From assembly GCF_900102075.1 (NCBI RefSeq), contig NZ_FNAV01000003.1, forward strand, positions 218,790 through 282,789: 64,000 bases of DNA, given 5' to 3'. Positions 15,752-24,843 of the stretch are shown here, one piece after another. The number at the start of each line of letters is the position of its first letter. Positions within the stretch are counted from its first letter, which is position 1. A program made the translations under genes and the position numbers. This DNA is from Salipiger thiooxidans (lineage in GTDB: Bacteria; Pseudomonadota; Alphaproteobacteria; Rhodobacterales; Rhodobacteraceae). Below the pieces are notes generated by a model. That model was not told the DNA's origin and made no database searches. It saw nothing but the letters and a program-made list of their open reading frames with translations.

Positions 15752-18682
15752 ATGCTGAGCCAACTCACAGGCTTTCTGAGCCACGCGCTTGTCGCGAAGG
15801 ACAAGGAGAACGGTGCCGCCGAGCGCGGCTGCGAGATGCCCTTCGACGAGGTCTTTCGAAGCGTCCGCAATGAGTCGCGCTCCTCGGGCGATGACAGTTT
15901 GCCTGAGGCCGATGCTGAGCCGCGGCTTGAAGAGGTATCTGCCTCAGATCCTTCTTCCGCGGAGGCTATAGAGGTCGGGCGGAATGAGGCGTTCGCTGAA
16001 GAGGAGGATGTCGAAGATCTGCCTGGTTTGCCCGACCACGATGACAGTCAGGAAGCGCAAAGTGGCGCGACATTTCCAGGGAAGCAGGATGGTCCGGCAC
16101 ATCGGGACGGCGAACTGGGTGCCGGACTTGTCGCCAAGCACGACAATGCATTGACCATGTTCACAACCAGACGTTCGATAGCCCCAACTAACGCAGTCGC
16201 AACGGAGGTTTCGGCCCGTGGCGCGGCGGCCTCGATGGGGGGTGTACAGCCCGCGCATGTGGCCGCCCCTATCTCCGCGGACGTGCCGCATATCCAAAGG
16301 ATAGAACGCAGCACCAGGTCGGAGCAGGCGGACACGCCTCGAATGCCCTCGTACCTTCAAGGCCAGGAGCTGGCAGGCAAAGACAGAGACCCATTCGCCG
16401 TCGCGCGACCAGGCCCTGCGCCGCAAGCCGATTCAGCACCTCAGAAAACCAGAGCTGAATTTCGATCAGTCGCGTCCGGCACGCTTGTCCGCTCCAAAGC
16501 GGAAAAACCGTCAGAAAATGAAGCGTCTATGCCGACCGGTCGAACGCAAGACCAGGAGTCTCCTTCAGCGTCACGCTTGGCCGAAACCCACCCACAGAAA
16601 AGTGTCAGTGGCGGCGAACCTCGAAGAATGAGGCTTGCACATCAAAGGGTTGATAGACCAAGCACTTCGTTTCAGGTTCCTTCCACCTCACGGAACCAAG
16701 TCGACATCTTCGAACCCAAGAGCGCGGTGCGCACTGTGATCCTGGGTGACGTGGAAGGGACCGGAACGAATGTCGCCATGCCATACCCGCGCGGGGAGCT
16801 CACGACCGAACCTCCGGCGAGTCGCTTGGAAACGAACTTGCGTTCGGGTTTAGACGTGTCCCTGGCAAGACCAGGACACACCGCAGTCCGGGCACGTGGC
16901 GAAGTGCGCTTTTCGGCCGAGACTAGCCAAGTGCGTGACGGCAGAATTTCTTATGGGAGCCGGCTTGATGTTCCCATGCCGGCGCATGGCACTATCGAAG
17001 GCATCCCTGACACAGAGGTCTCGGCAACTCCTTCTGTCGATGGTGACGCCCCGAAAGCAAGACGGAACACAGAAAACGGCGCTCAATCAAAAACACTCGC
17101 AATGCCCTCTGTTTCGGCGGAAGCAGCTGGTCTCGCTGCAGATCGAACATCCAAGGAAGTTGGTGAGCAAGTTGAGGTCGCGTTCGGACTGCGCTCATCG
17201 GCACGCCGTCCAGCATCCCTTAGTGACTTGGGACATATCCACCCATCATCGCGTACCCCACAGTTTGAGCCAACGCCCGAACCAGCAAGGGCGCAGATCC
17301 TGTTCACAGGCGCTGCCCGCGAAGCAATGGCCCATCTGCCAGACACAAATAGCGCCGAACCTATCGCCGCCGAAACCCTAAGGAGCGCAAACAATTCCGG
17401 GCAGCAGCATGAGCCTTCCGCTGAAGTCGGCCATGTGGTCTCCGGAGAGGTGTCCGCTACGCGAAGCACGGTCCAAGGCCGTTCAGAAGCCAACAAAGAC
17501 AATATCTTCGGAAAGCCGCCTGAGGGGAAGATGGCGACGGCGGAGGCCGGCGAAGATGCACCGAGCCTGGATCCAATCGGGAAGCTTGTACCACCTGAGA
17601 CGCGACGGCTGCCAGACCCTCAACTGGCGAAGAGCCTCCCCTTTTCGGAAAATTCTCGTGAAAAAACCGTCCAGGTTCCGGGCGCTGGACAGGTACGATC
17701 CATAGACACCATCTCAGACTCGACCTCTGAAGCGGCCCCGGAAACTGGTGCGGAGACACTCGCACACGGCATCGTCGGTGGTCGCATCGACAAGCGCGAG
17801 ACCACACAAGTGCCAGCGCTTGTGTGGCAACGCTCATCGCTGGGCACCGCAGCACCACAAGCGTTGGGCCATCCTCGCGCGTATTCCGATGAGACTGTCC
17901 GGTTTTTCCGCCACCGGCCGGAGCAGACCACCGCGCGTTTAAGCGGCGCAAAGTTGCAGAGCCCCACGCCAGAGCCCGTGACGCAAACGCAAAGGCTACG
18001 CCGCGTAGAAAGCGGGATGCTGCGCGAGAATATGGACGAGGGGACCTCACCCCAGCAGATTGGGGGCAAGATTGTCTCCGCACAAGGTTTTCCGATCCGC
18101 TCGGATCTGCTTTCGCAGCGAACCCAGCCTACAGGATCAGTGCTCTCGCCTGTTTTGGATGACGGCGACCCCGAGCCGCTCGAGGCCGGCCTCGGTATGT
18201 TGTCGGGCGAGGCGCGTGCGTCCGGTTCGGCCTCGCAGGCTCCTGCCGGCACTGCGTTTCACCGCACGGAAACCGCAACTTCGGTGCTGAGGCAGGTGAT
18301 TGAGGGGGTCACGACCGCCCCCGACGCTGCCAATGATGTCATCGAGCTGCAACTCCGGCCGGAGGAACTTGGCCATTTGCGCTTCCGGATGATTCACGGA
18401 GAGCATGGGCTTCTGCTCAACATTTCGGCCGATCGACCGGAGACGCTCGACCTTCTGCGCCGTCATGTGGACCAATTGGCCCGGAGTCTATCGGACCTTG
18501 GTTACGGGGACGCCAGCTTCAGCTTCGGCGAGGGTGGACAGAGCAATGGTCGAGGCGGTGAGGCCGGTAGAGGTATGGCGACCGATCATGCGGCGCCAAT
18601 CGACAGATACCAGGACATCGAAACTCCGAGAATGACCGCACGCGGGGTTACCCCGTCCGACGGCCTCGACATCCGCATCTGA
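15752..18682 (+). CDS. fliK: Flagellar hook-length control protein FliK
   Basis: FliK measures hook length and switches the export gate to filament substrates. Only the last 130 or so residues are conserved: the NDVIELQLRPEELGHLRFRM motif near 858-877 and a following GLLLNISADRPETLDLLRRH segment form the FliK C-terminal domain. The remaining 850 residues are polar, repeat-poor and probably unstructured. At 976 residues it is much longer than enterobacterial FliK (about 400). GC content and third-position bias drop visibly from about 16.0 to 18.1 kb compared with neighbours. ATG 15752 is chosen over the GTG at 15746. It is followed 11 bp later by flgD, its usual partner. Confidence 0.9.
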   Translation: MLSQLTGFLSHALVAKDKENGAAERGCEMPFDEVFRSVRNESRSSGDDSLPEADAEPRLEEVSASDPSSAEAIEVGRNEAFAEEEDVEDLPGLPDHDDSQEAQSGATFPGKQDGPAHRDGELGAGLVAKHDNALTMFTTRRSIAPTNAVATEVSARGAAASMGGVQPAHVAAPISADVPHIQRIERSTRSEQADTPRMPSYLQGQELAGKDRDPFAVARPGPAPQADSAPQKTRAEFRSVASGTLVRSKAEKPSENEASMPTGRTQDQESPSASRLAETHPQKSVSGGEPRRMRLAHQRVDRPSTSFQVPSTSRNQVDIFEPKSAVRTVILGDVEGTGTNVAMPYPRGELTTEPPASRLETNLRSGLDVSLARPGHTAVRARGEVRFSAETSQVRDGRISYGSRLDVPMPAHGTIEGIPDTEVSATPSVDGDAPKARRNTENGAQSKTLAMPSVSAEAAGLAADRTSKEVGEQVEVAFGLRSSARRPASLSDLGHIHPSSRTPQFEPTPEPARAQILFTGAAREAMAHLPDTNSAEPIAAETLRSANNSGQQHEPSAEVGHVVSGEVSATRSTVQGRSEANKDNIFGKPPEGKMATAEAGEDAPSLDPIGKLVPPETRRLPDPQLAKSLPFSENSREKTVQVPGAGQVRSIDTISDSTSEAAPETGAETLAHGIVGGRIDKRETTQVPALVWQRSSLGTAAPQALGHPRAYSDETVRFFRHRPEQTTARLSGAKLQSPTPEPVTQTQRLRRVESGMLRENMDEGTSPQQIGGKIVSAQGFPIRSDLLSQRTQPTGSVLSPVLDDGDPEPLEAGLGMLSGEARASGSASQAPAGTAFHRTETATSVLRQVIEGVTTAPDAANDVIELQLRPEELGHLRFRMIHGEHGLLLNISADRPETLDLLRRHVDQLARSLSDLGYGDASFSFGEGGQSNGRGGEAGRGMATDHAAPIDRYQDIETPRMTARGVTPSDGLDIRI

Positions 18683-18693
18683 GGAGGTAACCC

Positions 18694-19362
18694 ATGCAAA
18701 CCGGATCTGTCGGGGCGGCGAACGCCTCAATCTCTTCCTCGAACACGGCGAGCACGAACAAGACTGTGCTCAGCTCCGATTTCGAGACGTTTCTCAAGAT
18801 GCTCACCACGCAGATGCAGAACCAGGATCCGCTGAATCCGCTCGACACCACGGAGTACGCGACGCAGCTCGCGACCTTCTCCTCGGTCGAGCAGCAGGTG
18901 CTGACCAACGACCTGCTCAAGGAACTGACCGGCGTCATCGGCGGCAACCAGTTCCAGCATCTTGCCGGCTGGATCGGGAAACAGGCGCTTTCAGACGCGC
19001 CGGTCTTCTACGGTGGGGCGCCGATCGTGTTGCGGCCGGAGTATGCAAGCGGCGCGGATGGAGCGCGGCTGGTCGTGCGGAACTCCGGCGGGTCGGAGGT
19101 GCAGACCCTGACCCTCGATATGTCTGATCCGGTGATCGCCTGGGTCGGCGTGGACGACCTCGGCGATCCCCTTCCCTCTGGTGTCTACAGCTTCCAGATC
19201 GAAAGCCTCTCGGGCAGCGGGGTGATCGGGAGATCCGACGCGCAGGTGTATAACCCGATCATCGAGGTGCGGCAGCAGAACGGTGAGGTGATGCTGACCC
19301 TCTCCGATGGGAGCGAGATCCGTGCCTCGGATGTGACCGCGCTGCGATCGGGCATCGCATGA
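18694..19362 (+). CDS. flgD: Flagellar hook assembly scaffold FlgD
   Basis: FlgD caps the growing hook so that FlgE can polymerise. The N-terminal core DFETFLKMLTTQMQNQDPLNP (residues about 30-50) with DTTEYATQLATFSSVEQQVL following is diagnostic. A C-terminal Ig/Tudor-like part with YSFQIESLSGSG near 168 completes the normal 222 residues. A GGAGG stands 7 bp before the ATG. It is co-transcribed with fliK and converges on ubiB with no clear terminator in the 80-bp gap. Its substrate FlgE is damaged in this window. Confidence 0.94.
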   Translation: MQTGSVGAANASISSSNTASTNKTVLSSDFETFLKMLTTQMQNQDPLNPLDTTEYATQLATFSSVEQQVLTNDLLKELTGVIGGNQFQHLAGWIGKQALSDAPVFYGGAPIVLRPEYASGADGARLVVRNSGGSEVQTLTLDMSDPVIAWVGVDDLGDPLPSGVYSFQIESLSGSGVIGRSDAQVYNPIIEVRQQNGEVMLTLSDGSEIRASDVTALRSGIA

Positions 19363-19442
19363 CGCAAGCGACGCAGCGGCAGACCGGACGCGACCCTGCG
19401 TACCTTTGCGCGACGCCGCAAGCTTGGCCGAATGACGAGGGG

Positions 19443-20975
19443 TCAGTTCCAGTAATGCCAGCCGAAGACCAGCACCGCGCCCAGGACGGCGCCGGCAGCG
19501 CTCCAGCCGATGCGGCCTGGCCAGGGATTGCGGCGTGCAGGCGCGTCGCCTTCGGACTGGCGGATCAGCGCGGCCTCGACCAACCCTGGCAGACGCGGCC
19601 CGAAACGGCCCAGAACACGGGTCGTCAGCACCAGATCGCGCAGAACGGCGCGCGGGCCGAGCGAGGTCTTGATGTAGTCCTCGACCACGGGTCGCGCGGT
19701 ATGCCAGATGTTCATGTGCGGGTTCAGGGACCGTGCCACCCCCTCGACCACCACCATGGTTCGTTGCAGCAGGATCAGCTCGGTCCGGGTCTGCATGCCG
19801 AAGCGCTCGGTGACCTCGAACAGGTAGGAGAGCAGCCGCGCCATCGAGATCCGCGTGGCGTCCATGCCGAAGATCGGCTCGCCGACGGCGCGCAGGGCAC
19901 GGGCGAATTCATCGACGTCGCGGTCGGCGGGCACGTAGCCGGCCTCGAAATGTACCTCGGCGACACGCTTGTAATCGCGACGGATGAACCCGTAGAGAAT
20001 CTCGGCGTAGACCCGGCGAGTATATTCGTCGATGTGTCCCATGATGCCGAAATCATACGCGATGATGTCACCGTTGGGCGCCACCTTGAGGTTGCCCTGG
20101 TGCATGTCGGCGTGGAAGAAGCCGTCGCGCAGTGCATGGTTCAGGAAAAGCTGCAGCACCCGCTCGCTCAGTTCCACGCGGTCGTGGCCGGCGGCATCCA
20201 GCGCGGCATTGTCGCCGAGCGGCTCGCCCTCGGCCCAGCTCATGGTCATCACCCGGCGGCCGGACAGGCCCCAGACCACGGCGGGCAGCTGGAAGCCTGC
20301 GTCGCCCTCGGTATTGGCAGCGTATTCGCTGGCCGCAGCGGATTCGAGCCGCAGGTCGAGTTCGCCCATCACGACGCTCTCGAAATGCTTGATCACGTCG
20401 CGTGGGCGCAGCCGCCGTGAGGCAGGCGCCAGCGTCTCGATCATGTCGGCGGCGAAGTAGAAGGCATCGATGTCGGTGCGGAAGGCACGCTCGATTCCCG
20501 GACGCAGCACCTTGACCGCGACAGTCTCACCGGTGTCGGCGCGGCGCGCCTTGTGCACCTGCGCGATGGATGCGGCGGCCACGGGCTCGCTGAATTCGGA
20601 GAAGATCTCGGGCAGCGCCACGCTGAGCTCGGACTCGATCTGTGCACGGGCCTTCTCGACACCGAAGGGCGGAAGCTTGTCCTGCAGCACCCGGAGCTGG
20701 TTCGCGAGGTCCTGCCCCACCACGTCGGGCCGGGTCGAGAGGATCTGGCCGAACTTGATGTAGGCCGGCCCCAGCGCAGACAGCGCGCGGGTGGCGGGCG
20801 GCATCGACGGATCGCCCTCGATTCCGAGCCACTTGAACGGCCAGACCAGCGTGCGGAAGGCCACGCGCACGGACTTTGGCGCGTCGAGCGCGTCGAGAAC
20901 GACCCCCATGGCGCCCGTGCGTTCGAAGGTGGCGCCGGTGCGGATCAGGCGCCAGATGTTGTGCGGTCCACGCAT
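19443..20975 (-). CDS. ubiB: UbiB, ADCK-like atypical kinase/ATPase for ubiquinone synthesis
   Basis: UbiB is a membrane-anchored ADCK-family ATPase needed for ubiquinone synthesis, thought to help extract hydrophobic intermediates; the older 2-polyprenylphenol 6-hydroxylase label is outdated. The protein has the KxGQ segment (YIKFGQILSTRPDV, near 72), the Ala-rich nucleotide loop AAASIAQVHKA near 132, VAVKVLRPG near 152, DGFFHADMHQGN near 288, and the DFG-like AYDFGIMG near 306. A C-terminal hydrophobic helix pair (about 485-508) anchors it. Its length of 510 is normal. It follows ubiE by 3 bp in the same direction. Confidence 0.95.
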   Translation of the reverse strand: MRGPHNIWRLIRTGATFERTGAMGVVLDALDAPKSVRVAFRTLVWPFKWLGIEGDPSMPPATRALSALGPAYIKFGQILSTRPDVVGQDLANQLRVLQDKLPPFGVEKARAQIESELSVALPEIFSEFSEPVAAASIAQVHKARRADTGETVAVKVLRPGIERAFRTDIDAFYFAADMIETLAPASRRLRPRDVIKHFESVVMGELDLRLESAAASEYAANTEGDAGFQLPAVVWGLSGRRVMTMSWAEGEPLGDNAALDAAGHDRVELSERVLQLFLNHALRDGFFHADMHQGNLKVAPNGDIIAYDFGIMGHIDEYTRRVYAEILYGFIRRDYKRVAEVHFEAGYVPADRDVDEFARALRAVGEPIFGMDATRISMARLLSYLFEVTERFGMQTRTELILLQRTMVVVEGVARSLNPHMNIWHTARPVVEDYIKTSLGPRAVLRDLVLTTRVLGRFGPRLPGLVEAALIRQSEGDAPARRNPWPGRIGWSAAGAVLGAVLVFGWHYWN

Positions 20976-20978
20976 GAA

Positions 20979-21731
20979 TTACAGCTTCCAGCCCGAATGC
21001 AGGCAGGCGATGCCCATCGACAGGTTGCGGTACTTGGCGTTTCCGAAGCCCGCCGTCCTCACCATGCCGAGGAAGGTCTCCTGGTCGGGGAACTTGCGGA
21101 TCGACTCGACGAGGTACTGGTAGCTGTCGCGGTCGCCGGCGATGGCCTGCCCCATGCGGGGGATGATGTGGAACGAGTAGAGATCGTAGATCTTCTGCAT
21201 CATGTCGTTGGGAATCTGGCTGAATTCGAGCACCATCAACCGGCCGCCGGGGCGAAGCACGCGGTAGGCCTCGTTCAGCGCCTCCTGCGGGCGGGTGACG
21301 TTCCGGATGCCGAAGGAGATGGTGTAGACGTCGAAGCTGTTGTCCGGGAAGGGCAGCGCCATGGCGTCGCCCACCACCCAGTCGAGTTCGTCGGCCTTGG
21401 CGGCGGCCTCGGCGCGCTTGCGGCCCTCGACCAGCATCGGCTCGGTCAGGTCGAGCACGGTGGCGTGGCCATGGCCCGCGCGCTTGAGGAAGCGGAACGA
21501 GATGTCGCCGGTGCCGCCCGCCACGTCGAGCAGCCGCTGCCCGGGCCGCGGCGCCAGCCAGTCCATCATCGCATCCTTCCAGATGCGGTGGATGCCCATC
21601 GACATGGCGTCGTTCATCACGTCGTATTTCGACGCCACCGACCCGAAGACGCCGCGCACCCGGCCTGCCTTCTCGCTTTCGGGGATATCGGTGAAACCGA
21701 AATGCGTGGTTTTCTGGGTGTTGTCGCTCAT
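20979..21731 (-). CDS. ubiE: Ubiquinone/menaquinone C-methyltransferase UbiE
   Basis: SAM-dependent methyltransferase for the C-methylation step of ubiquinone synthesis. UbiE signatures are [19 protein letters not shown] near residue 29, the SAM loop [12 protein letters not shown] near 68, and the [15 protein letters not shown] block near 150, with [20 protein letters not shown] after it. The start at 21731 (250 aa) is chosen over 21803, since homologues start near here and the upstream part overlaps the mutM promoter. ubiE-ubiB is an operon and is divergent from mutM (81-bp gap). Confidence 0.95.
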   Translation of the reverse strand: MSDNTQKTTHFGFTDIPESEKAGRVRGVFGSVASKYDVMNDAMSMGIHRIWKDAMMDWLAPRPGQRLLDVAGGTGDISFRFLKRAGHGHATVLDLTEPMLVEGRKRAEAAAKADELDWVVGDAMALPFPDNSFDVYTISFGIRNVTRPQEALNEAYRVLRPGGRLMVLEFSQIPNDMMQKIYDLYSFHIIPRMGQAIAGDRDSYQYLVESIRKFPDQETFLGMVRTAGFGNAKYRNLSMGIACLHSGWKL

Positions 21732-21812
21732 GGGTCTTGCCGTCCTGTTGCTGCATCTCCTTATAGAGCGCGCGGCCCGCGCTGCAATGCGGCCCCGTGA
21801 CAAGGAGTGAGA

Positions 21813-22664
21813 ATGCCCGAACTGCCCGAAGTCGAAACCGTGCGCCGCGGCCTCGCCCCCGTGATGGAGGGCAACACCATCGCGAAGGCCCTGGTCAACC
21901 GTCCCGACCTGCGCTGGCCTTTCCCCGAGCGCATGGCCGAGCGCCTCACCGGGGCCCGGGTCGAGCGGCTGCGGCGGCGGTCAAAGTACATTCTGGGCGA
22001 TCTCGACAGCGGCGAGACCCTGCTCATCCACCTCGGCATGACCGGGCGGATGCTGGTCTCGGGCGATGCGCTGGGGCGGTTCGTGCACGACCACCCTGCT
22101 CCGGAAAAGCACGATCACGTGGTGCTCGACCTGGCCGACGGCGCCCGCATCACCTTCAACGACCCGCGACGTTTCGGCGCGATGGACCTGATGCCCACGG
22201 CGACAGCCGAGCAGCATCCGCTGCTGGCGGCGCTGGGGCCGGAACCGCTGGGCAACGCGTTCAGCGAATCCCACCTCGTGGCGGCGCTTTCGGGGCGGAC
22301 GATGCCGATCAAGTCGGCGCTGCTCGACCAGAAGATCGTCGCGGGGCTTGGCAATATCTACGTCTGCGAGGCGCTTTATCGCTGCGGGATTCATCCCGGA
22401 CGTCGCGTCAGCAGACTTTCCGCGAAACGCATCGCCTCGCTCGTTCCGGTGATCCGGCAGGTTCTGGAGGAGGCCATCGCGGCGGGCGGCTCGAGCCTGC
22501 GCGATTTCCGCCAAGCCGATGGCGAGCTTGGATATTTTCAGCACAGCTTCGACGTCTACGGTCGCGAGGGCGCGCCCTGTCGAACGCCCGGATGCACGGA
22601 AACCGTCCACCGGATCGTGCAATCGGGGCGCTCGTCCTTCTACTGTCCGAGCTGCCAAAGATAG
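21813..22664 (+). CDS. mutM: Formamidopyrimidine-DNA glycosylase
   Basis: Bifunctional glycosylase/AP lyase that removes 8-oxoguanine and formamidopyrimidines. The catalytic amine is the proline after the initiator Met, so the start must be the ATG at 21813 ([10 protein letters not shown]); an in-frame ATG 6 bp earlier would destroy the enzyme, and AAGGAG stands just upstream at the right distance. The H2TH part is near [22 protein letters not shown] (about 170-191) and the C-terminal zinc finger has four cysteines (CRTPGC...CPSC). The length of 283 is normal. Confidence 0.97.
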   Translation: MPELPEVETVRRGLAPVMEGNTIAKALVNRPDLRWPFPERMAERLTGARVERLRRRSKYILGDLDSGETLLIHLGMTGRMLVSGDALGRFVHDHPAPEKHDHVVLDLADGARITFNDPRRFGAMDLMPTATAEQHPLLAALGPEPLGNAFSESHLVAALSGRTMPIKSALLDQKIVAGLGNIYVCEALYRCGIHPGRRVSRLSAKRIASLVPVIRQVLEEAIAAGGSSLRDFRQADGELGYFQHSFDVYGREGAPCRTPGCTETVHRIVQSGRSSFYCPSCQR

Positions 22665-22728
22665 CTTGATCGGTCCGGTCAAGCTGTTAAGGCTGCGTTT
22701 TGACGCTAACGGACGGGAGCCCGAAGTC

Positions 22729-23505
22729 ATGGCCTATGAGACGATCATCGTCGAAGTAGAGGACCACGTCGCAACCATCACCCTCAATCGCCCGGACGCC
22801 CTGAACGCCCTTAACAGCCATCTACTGTCAGAGCTGGCGCAGGCCCTCACCGAGGCGGACGCCAACGACAAGGTGCGCTGCATCATCTTGACCGGCTCGG
22901 CCAAGGCCTTTGCCGCAGGGGCCGACATCAAGGAGATGTCCGAGAAGAGCTTCGTCGACATGTTCCTCGGCGATTTCTTCCAGCCGACGGTCGATGCTGC
23001 CGCGAAGGTGCGCAAGCCGATCATCGCAGCGGTCAGCGGCTACGCGCTGGGCGGCGGCTGCGAGCTGGCGATGATGTGCGATTTCATCATCTGCGCCGAC
23101 AACGCCAAGTTCGGCCAGCCCGAGATCAACCTCGGCGTGATCGCCGGCATCGGCGGCACCCAGCGCCTGACCCGCTACGTGGGCAAGTCCAAGTCGATGG
23201 ACATGCACCTGACGGGCCGGTTCATGGATGCGGAAGAAGCCGAGCGCGCCGGTCTGGTGAGCCGCGTCGTCCCCGCCAAGCAGCTGATGGACGAGGTGCG
23301 CACCGCGGCGGACAAGATCGCCGAGAAGTCGATGATCGCCACCATCGCGGCCAAGCAGGCGGTCAACCGCGCCTACGAGACCACGCTGACCGAAGGTCTG
23401 CTGTTCGAGCGCCGCGTGTTCCACTCGCTCTTCGGCACCGAGGATCAGAAGGAAGGCATGGCAGCCTTCCAGGAAAAGCGCAGCGCGCAGTTCCGCGACC
23501 GCTGA
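22729..23505 (+). CDS. Enoyl-CoA hydratase (crotonase family)
   Basis: Hydrates trans-2-enoyl-CoA to 3-hydroxyacyl-CoA in fatty acid beta-oxidation or short-chain acyl-CoA breakdown. The oxyanion-hole segment [11 protein letters not shown] is near residue 63, and [20 protein letters not shown] near 104 with [19 protein letters not shown] near 131 carries both catalytic glutamates. The 258 residues match mitochondrial-type short-chain enoyl-CoA hydratase. It is a single gene 64 bp after mutM, with its own strong terminator. Exact chain-length preference is not determinable. Confidence 0.94.
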   Translation: MAYETIIVEVEDHVATITLNRPDALNALNSHLLSELAQALTEADANDKVRCIILTGSAKAFAAGADIKEMSEKSFVDMFLGDFFQPTVDAAAKVRKPIIAAVSGYALGGGCELAMMCDFIICADNAKFGQPEINLGVIAGIGGTQRLTRYVGKSKSMDMHLTGRFMDAEEAERAGLVSRVVPAKQLMDEVRTAADKIAEKSMIATIAAKQAVNRAYETTLTEGLLFERRVFHSLFGTEDQKEGMAAFQEKRSAQFRDR

Positions 23506-23529
23506 TCGCGCAGGCGACACTGTTTTGAG

Positions 23530-23556
23530 CGGCCCGCCGGATCGGCGGGCCGTTTT
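23530..23556 (+). terminator. Intrinsic terminator after the enoyl-CoA hydratase gene
   Basis: CGGCCCGCC pairs with GGCGGGCCG across a GGATC loop, followed by TTTT at 23553-23556. It lies 24 bp after the stop codon. Confidence 0.88.
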
Positions 23557-23620
23557 GCGTTTCCCGACCGGGATGTCGCGGGCCGTGAGCGGGCCCCGAT
23601 CCGGCCGGGCTCAGGTCATG

Positions 23621-23803
23621 TCAGGATTGCAGGGCGCCGCGATGGCTGCGGATGGCCGCCTGAATGGCGCGCCAGTCGCGCGCCTGGGTGGCGTTTCCGC
23701 GCTCTTCGCTTTCGCGCACCTTCTGCGCGGCCTCGATCTCGGCTCGGTCGCCATGGGTGCGGTAGAGCGCCTGCGCGTACTCGGTGATCTGCATTGCGTC
23801 CAT
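23621..23803 (-). CDS. Small conserved-looking hypothetical protein (60 aa)
   Basis: A 60-residue, strongly helical charged protein: an N-terminal MQITEYAQALYRTHGDRAEIEAA segment leads into a Glu/Arg-rich middle and DWRAIQAAIRSH near the end. No signal peptide or membrane helix is seen. A GGGAGGAG-like ribosome site lies directly upstream on the minus strand (23808-23819). I do not recognise a named family and assign no function. It is divergent from rpsT with a 254-bp gap and converges on the enoyl-CoA hydratase terminator. Confidence 0.7.
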   Translation of the reverse strand: MDAMQITEYAQALYRTHGDRAEIEAAQKVRESEERGNATQARDWRAIQAAIRSHRGALQS

Positions 23804-24057
23804 CTCTGACTCCTCCCTTCAGTGAGAACACGCCCGCCGTGACGGGAGCCCGACTATAGGGAACTAAAAGCGATTCTGCGACCCATGGCGCGTTTCGGGC
23901 ATTTGGGCTTTGCTTTTCCGCGATTTTGCTATAGGTGCCGCCGCTACATGCGCGTGATGCCCGCTTTGGCAAGAATCGGTCCCGACACAGAGTCCGGGTC
24001 AAGGCGGTATTGCGCACTCCAGATACCATAGACCCGAGACAGACAGGACAGATCATC

Positions 24058-24321
24058 ATGGCAAATTCGCCCCAGGCCAAAAAACGCGCCCGCCAGAACG
24101 AAAATCGGTTCGCGGTCAACAAGGCCCGCCGTTCGCGCATCCGCACCTTCCTCCGCAAAGTCGAGGAGGCCATCGCCTCCGGTGACAAGGACGCCGCAGT
24201 CGCCGCCCTGCGCGCCGCACAGCCCGAGCTGATGCGCGGCGTGACGAAGGGTGTCTTCCACAAGAACACCGCGTCGCGGAAGATCTCGCGCCTCGCATCG
24301 CGCGTCAAATCGCTCGGCTGA
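24058..24321 (+). CDS. rpsT: 30S ribosomal protein S20
   Basis: S20 binds 16S rRNA helices early in 30S assembly. The protein is short and basic (87 aa) with the diagnostic start [15 protein letters not shown] and the C-terminal [22 protein letters not shown]. The ATG at 24058 is chosen as the conserved start; the frame continues upstream without homology. The leader is long: a TATAGG at 23930-23935 could be the -10 box, leaving about 120 bp of untranslated RNA. rpsT directly before dnaA is the usual alphaproteobacterial order. Confidence 0.97.
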   Translation: MANSPQAKKRARQNENRFAVNKARRSRIRTFLRKVEEAIASGDKDAAVAALRAAQPELMRGVTKGVFHKNTASRKISRLASRVKSLG

Positions 24322-24352
24322 AAAGCCACACACTGCGAATATCTCTAAGGCG

Positions 24353-24382
24353 AAAGGCACCACAACCAGTGGTGCCTTTTTT
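24353..24382 (+). terminator. Intrinsic terminator after rpsT
   Basis: AAAGGCACCAC and GTGGTGCCTTT form an 11-bp perfect stem with an AACCA loop, then a six-T run (24377-24382). It separates rpsT from the dnaA control region. Confidence 0.93.
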
Positions 24383-24843
24383 CGTTCCTTCACCCATTAA
24401 TTGATCAAAGAGATTCTTTTTCGGTAAACTCCGGAGTCAAGTTTGAAGATCGGTTGCCGCTGTTCACGCCGAGTTGCTAATTTCAACAGGCGAGTCACAT
24501 TGCTTGGGGGGACAGGCAAGCGGATCAGCGCCACGCATTCCAGTGGCGTTTGAAGCCGCGTCTTCGGCAGTCTGCTGTCACAGCTGTCGGAACAGGGCGC
24601 AAGCCCTGCCAGTCCGAACATATACAAAGCGCGGAAAGCGCCAGCCAGGCCACCTTTGCACAGGGGAGCAAGGGCGGTAGCGGCGTTGTTTCCGGTCAGG
24701 GGTGCGTGTCACCCCAGCCCATGCTTCCACGGCATGGGGCAGCCGAGTATTGTCAAGCGACGTGCTTCGCGGGGCGCCACGCGCAGGGCGCCCCGGGACG
24801 ACGAGTCGAGCACATGGCAAGAAGCTTTCGGAGCGGGGACAGA
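24383..24843 (+). promoter_or_regulatory. dnaA upstream region with four GANTC sites
   Basis: A 461-bp stretch without a convincing gene. Its first 60 bp are AT-rich compared with everything around them. GANTC (CcrM target) occurs at 24412-24416, 24434-24438, 24492-24496 and 24803-24807, three of them within 85 bp. A possible promoter is TTGATC (24401-24406) with TAAACT (24425-24430) at 18-bp spacing, straddling the first GANTC. One weak DnaA-box-like CTTTGCACA is at 24654-24662. In Caulobacter the dnaA promoter is controlled by GANTC methylation; the same is inferred here, not shown. Confidence 0.55.

Noticed and set aside
24550..24843. N-terminal extension of DnaA by 98 codons
   Set aside because: Not homologous to DnaA domain I and would remove the dnaA control region; the ATG at 24844 is right.
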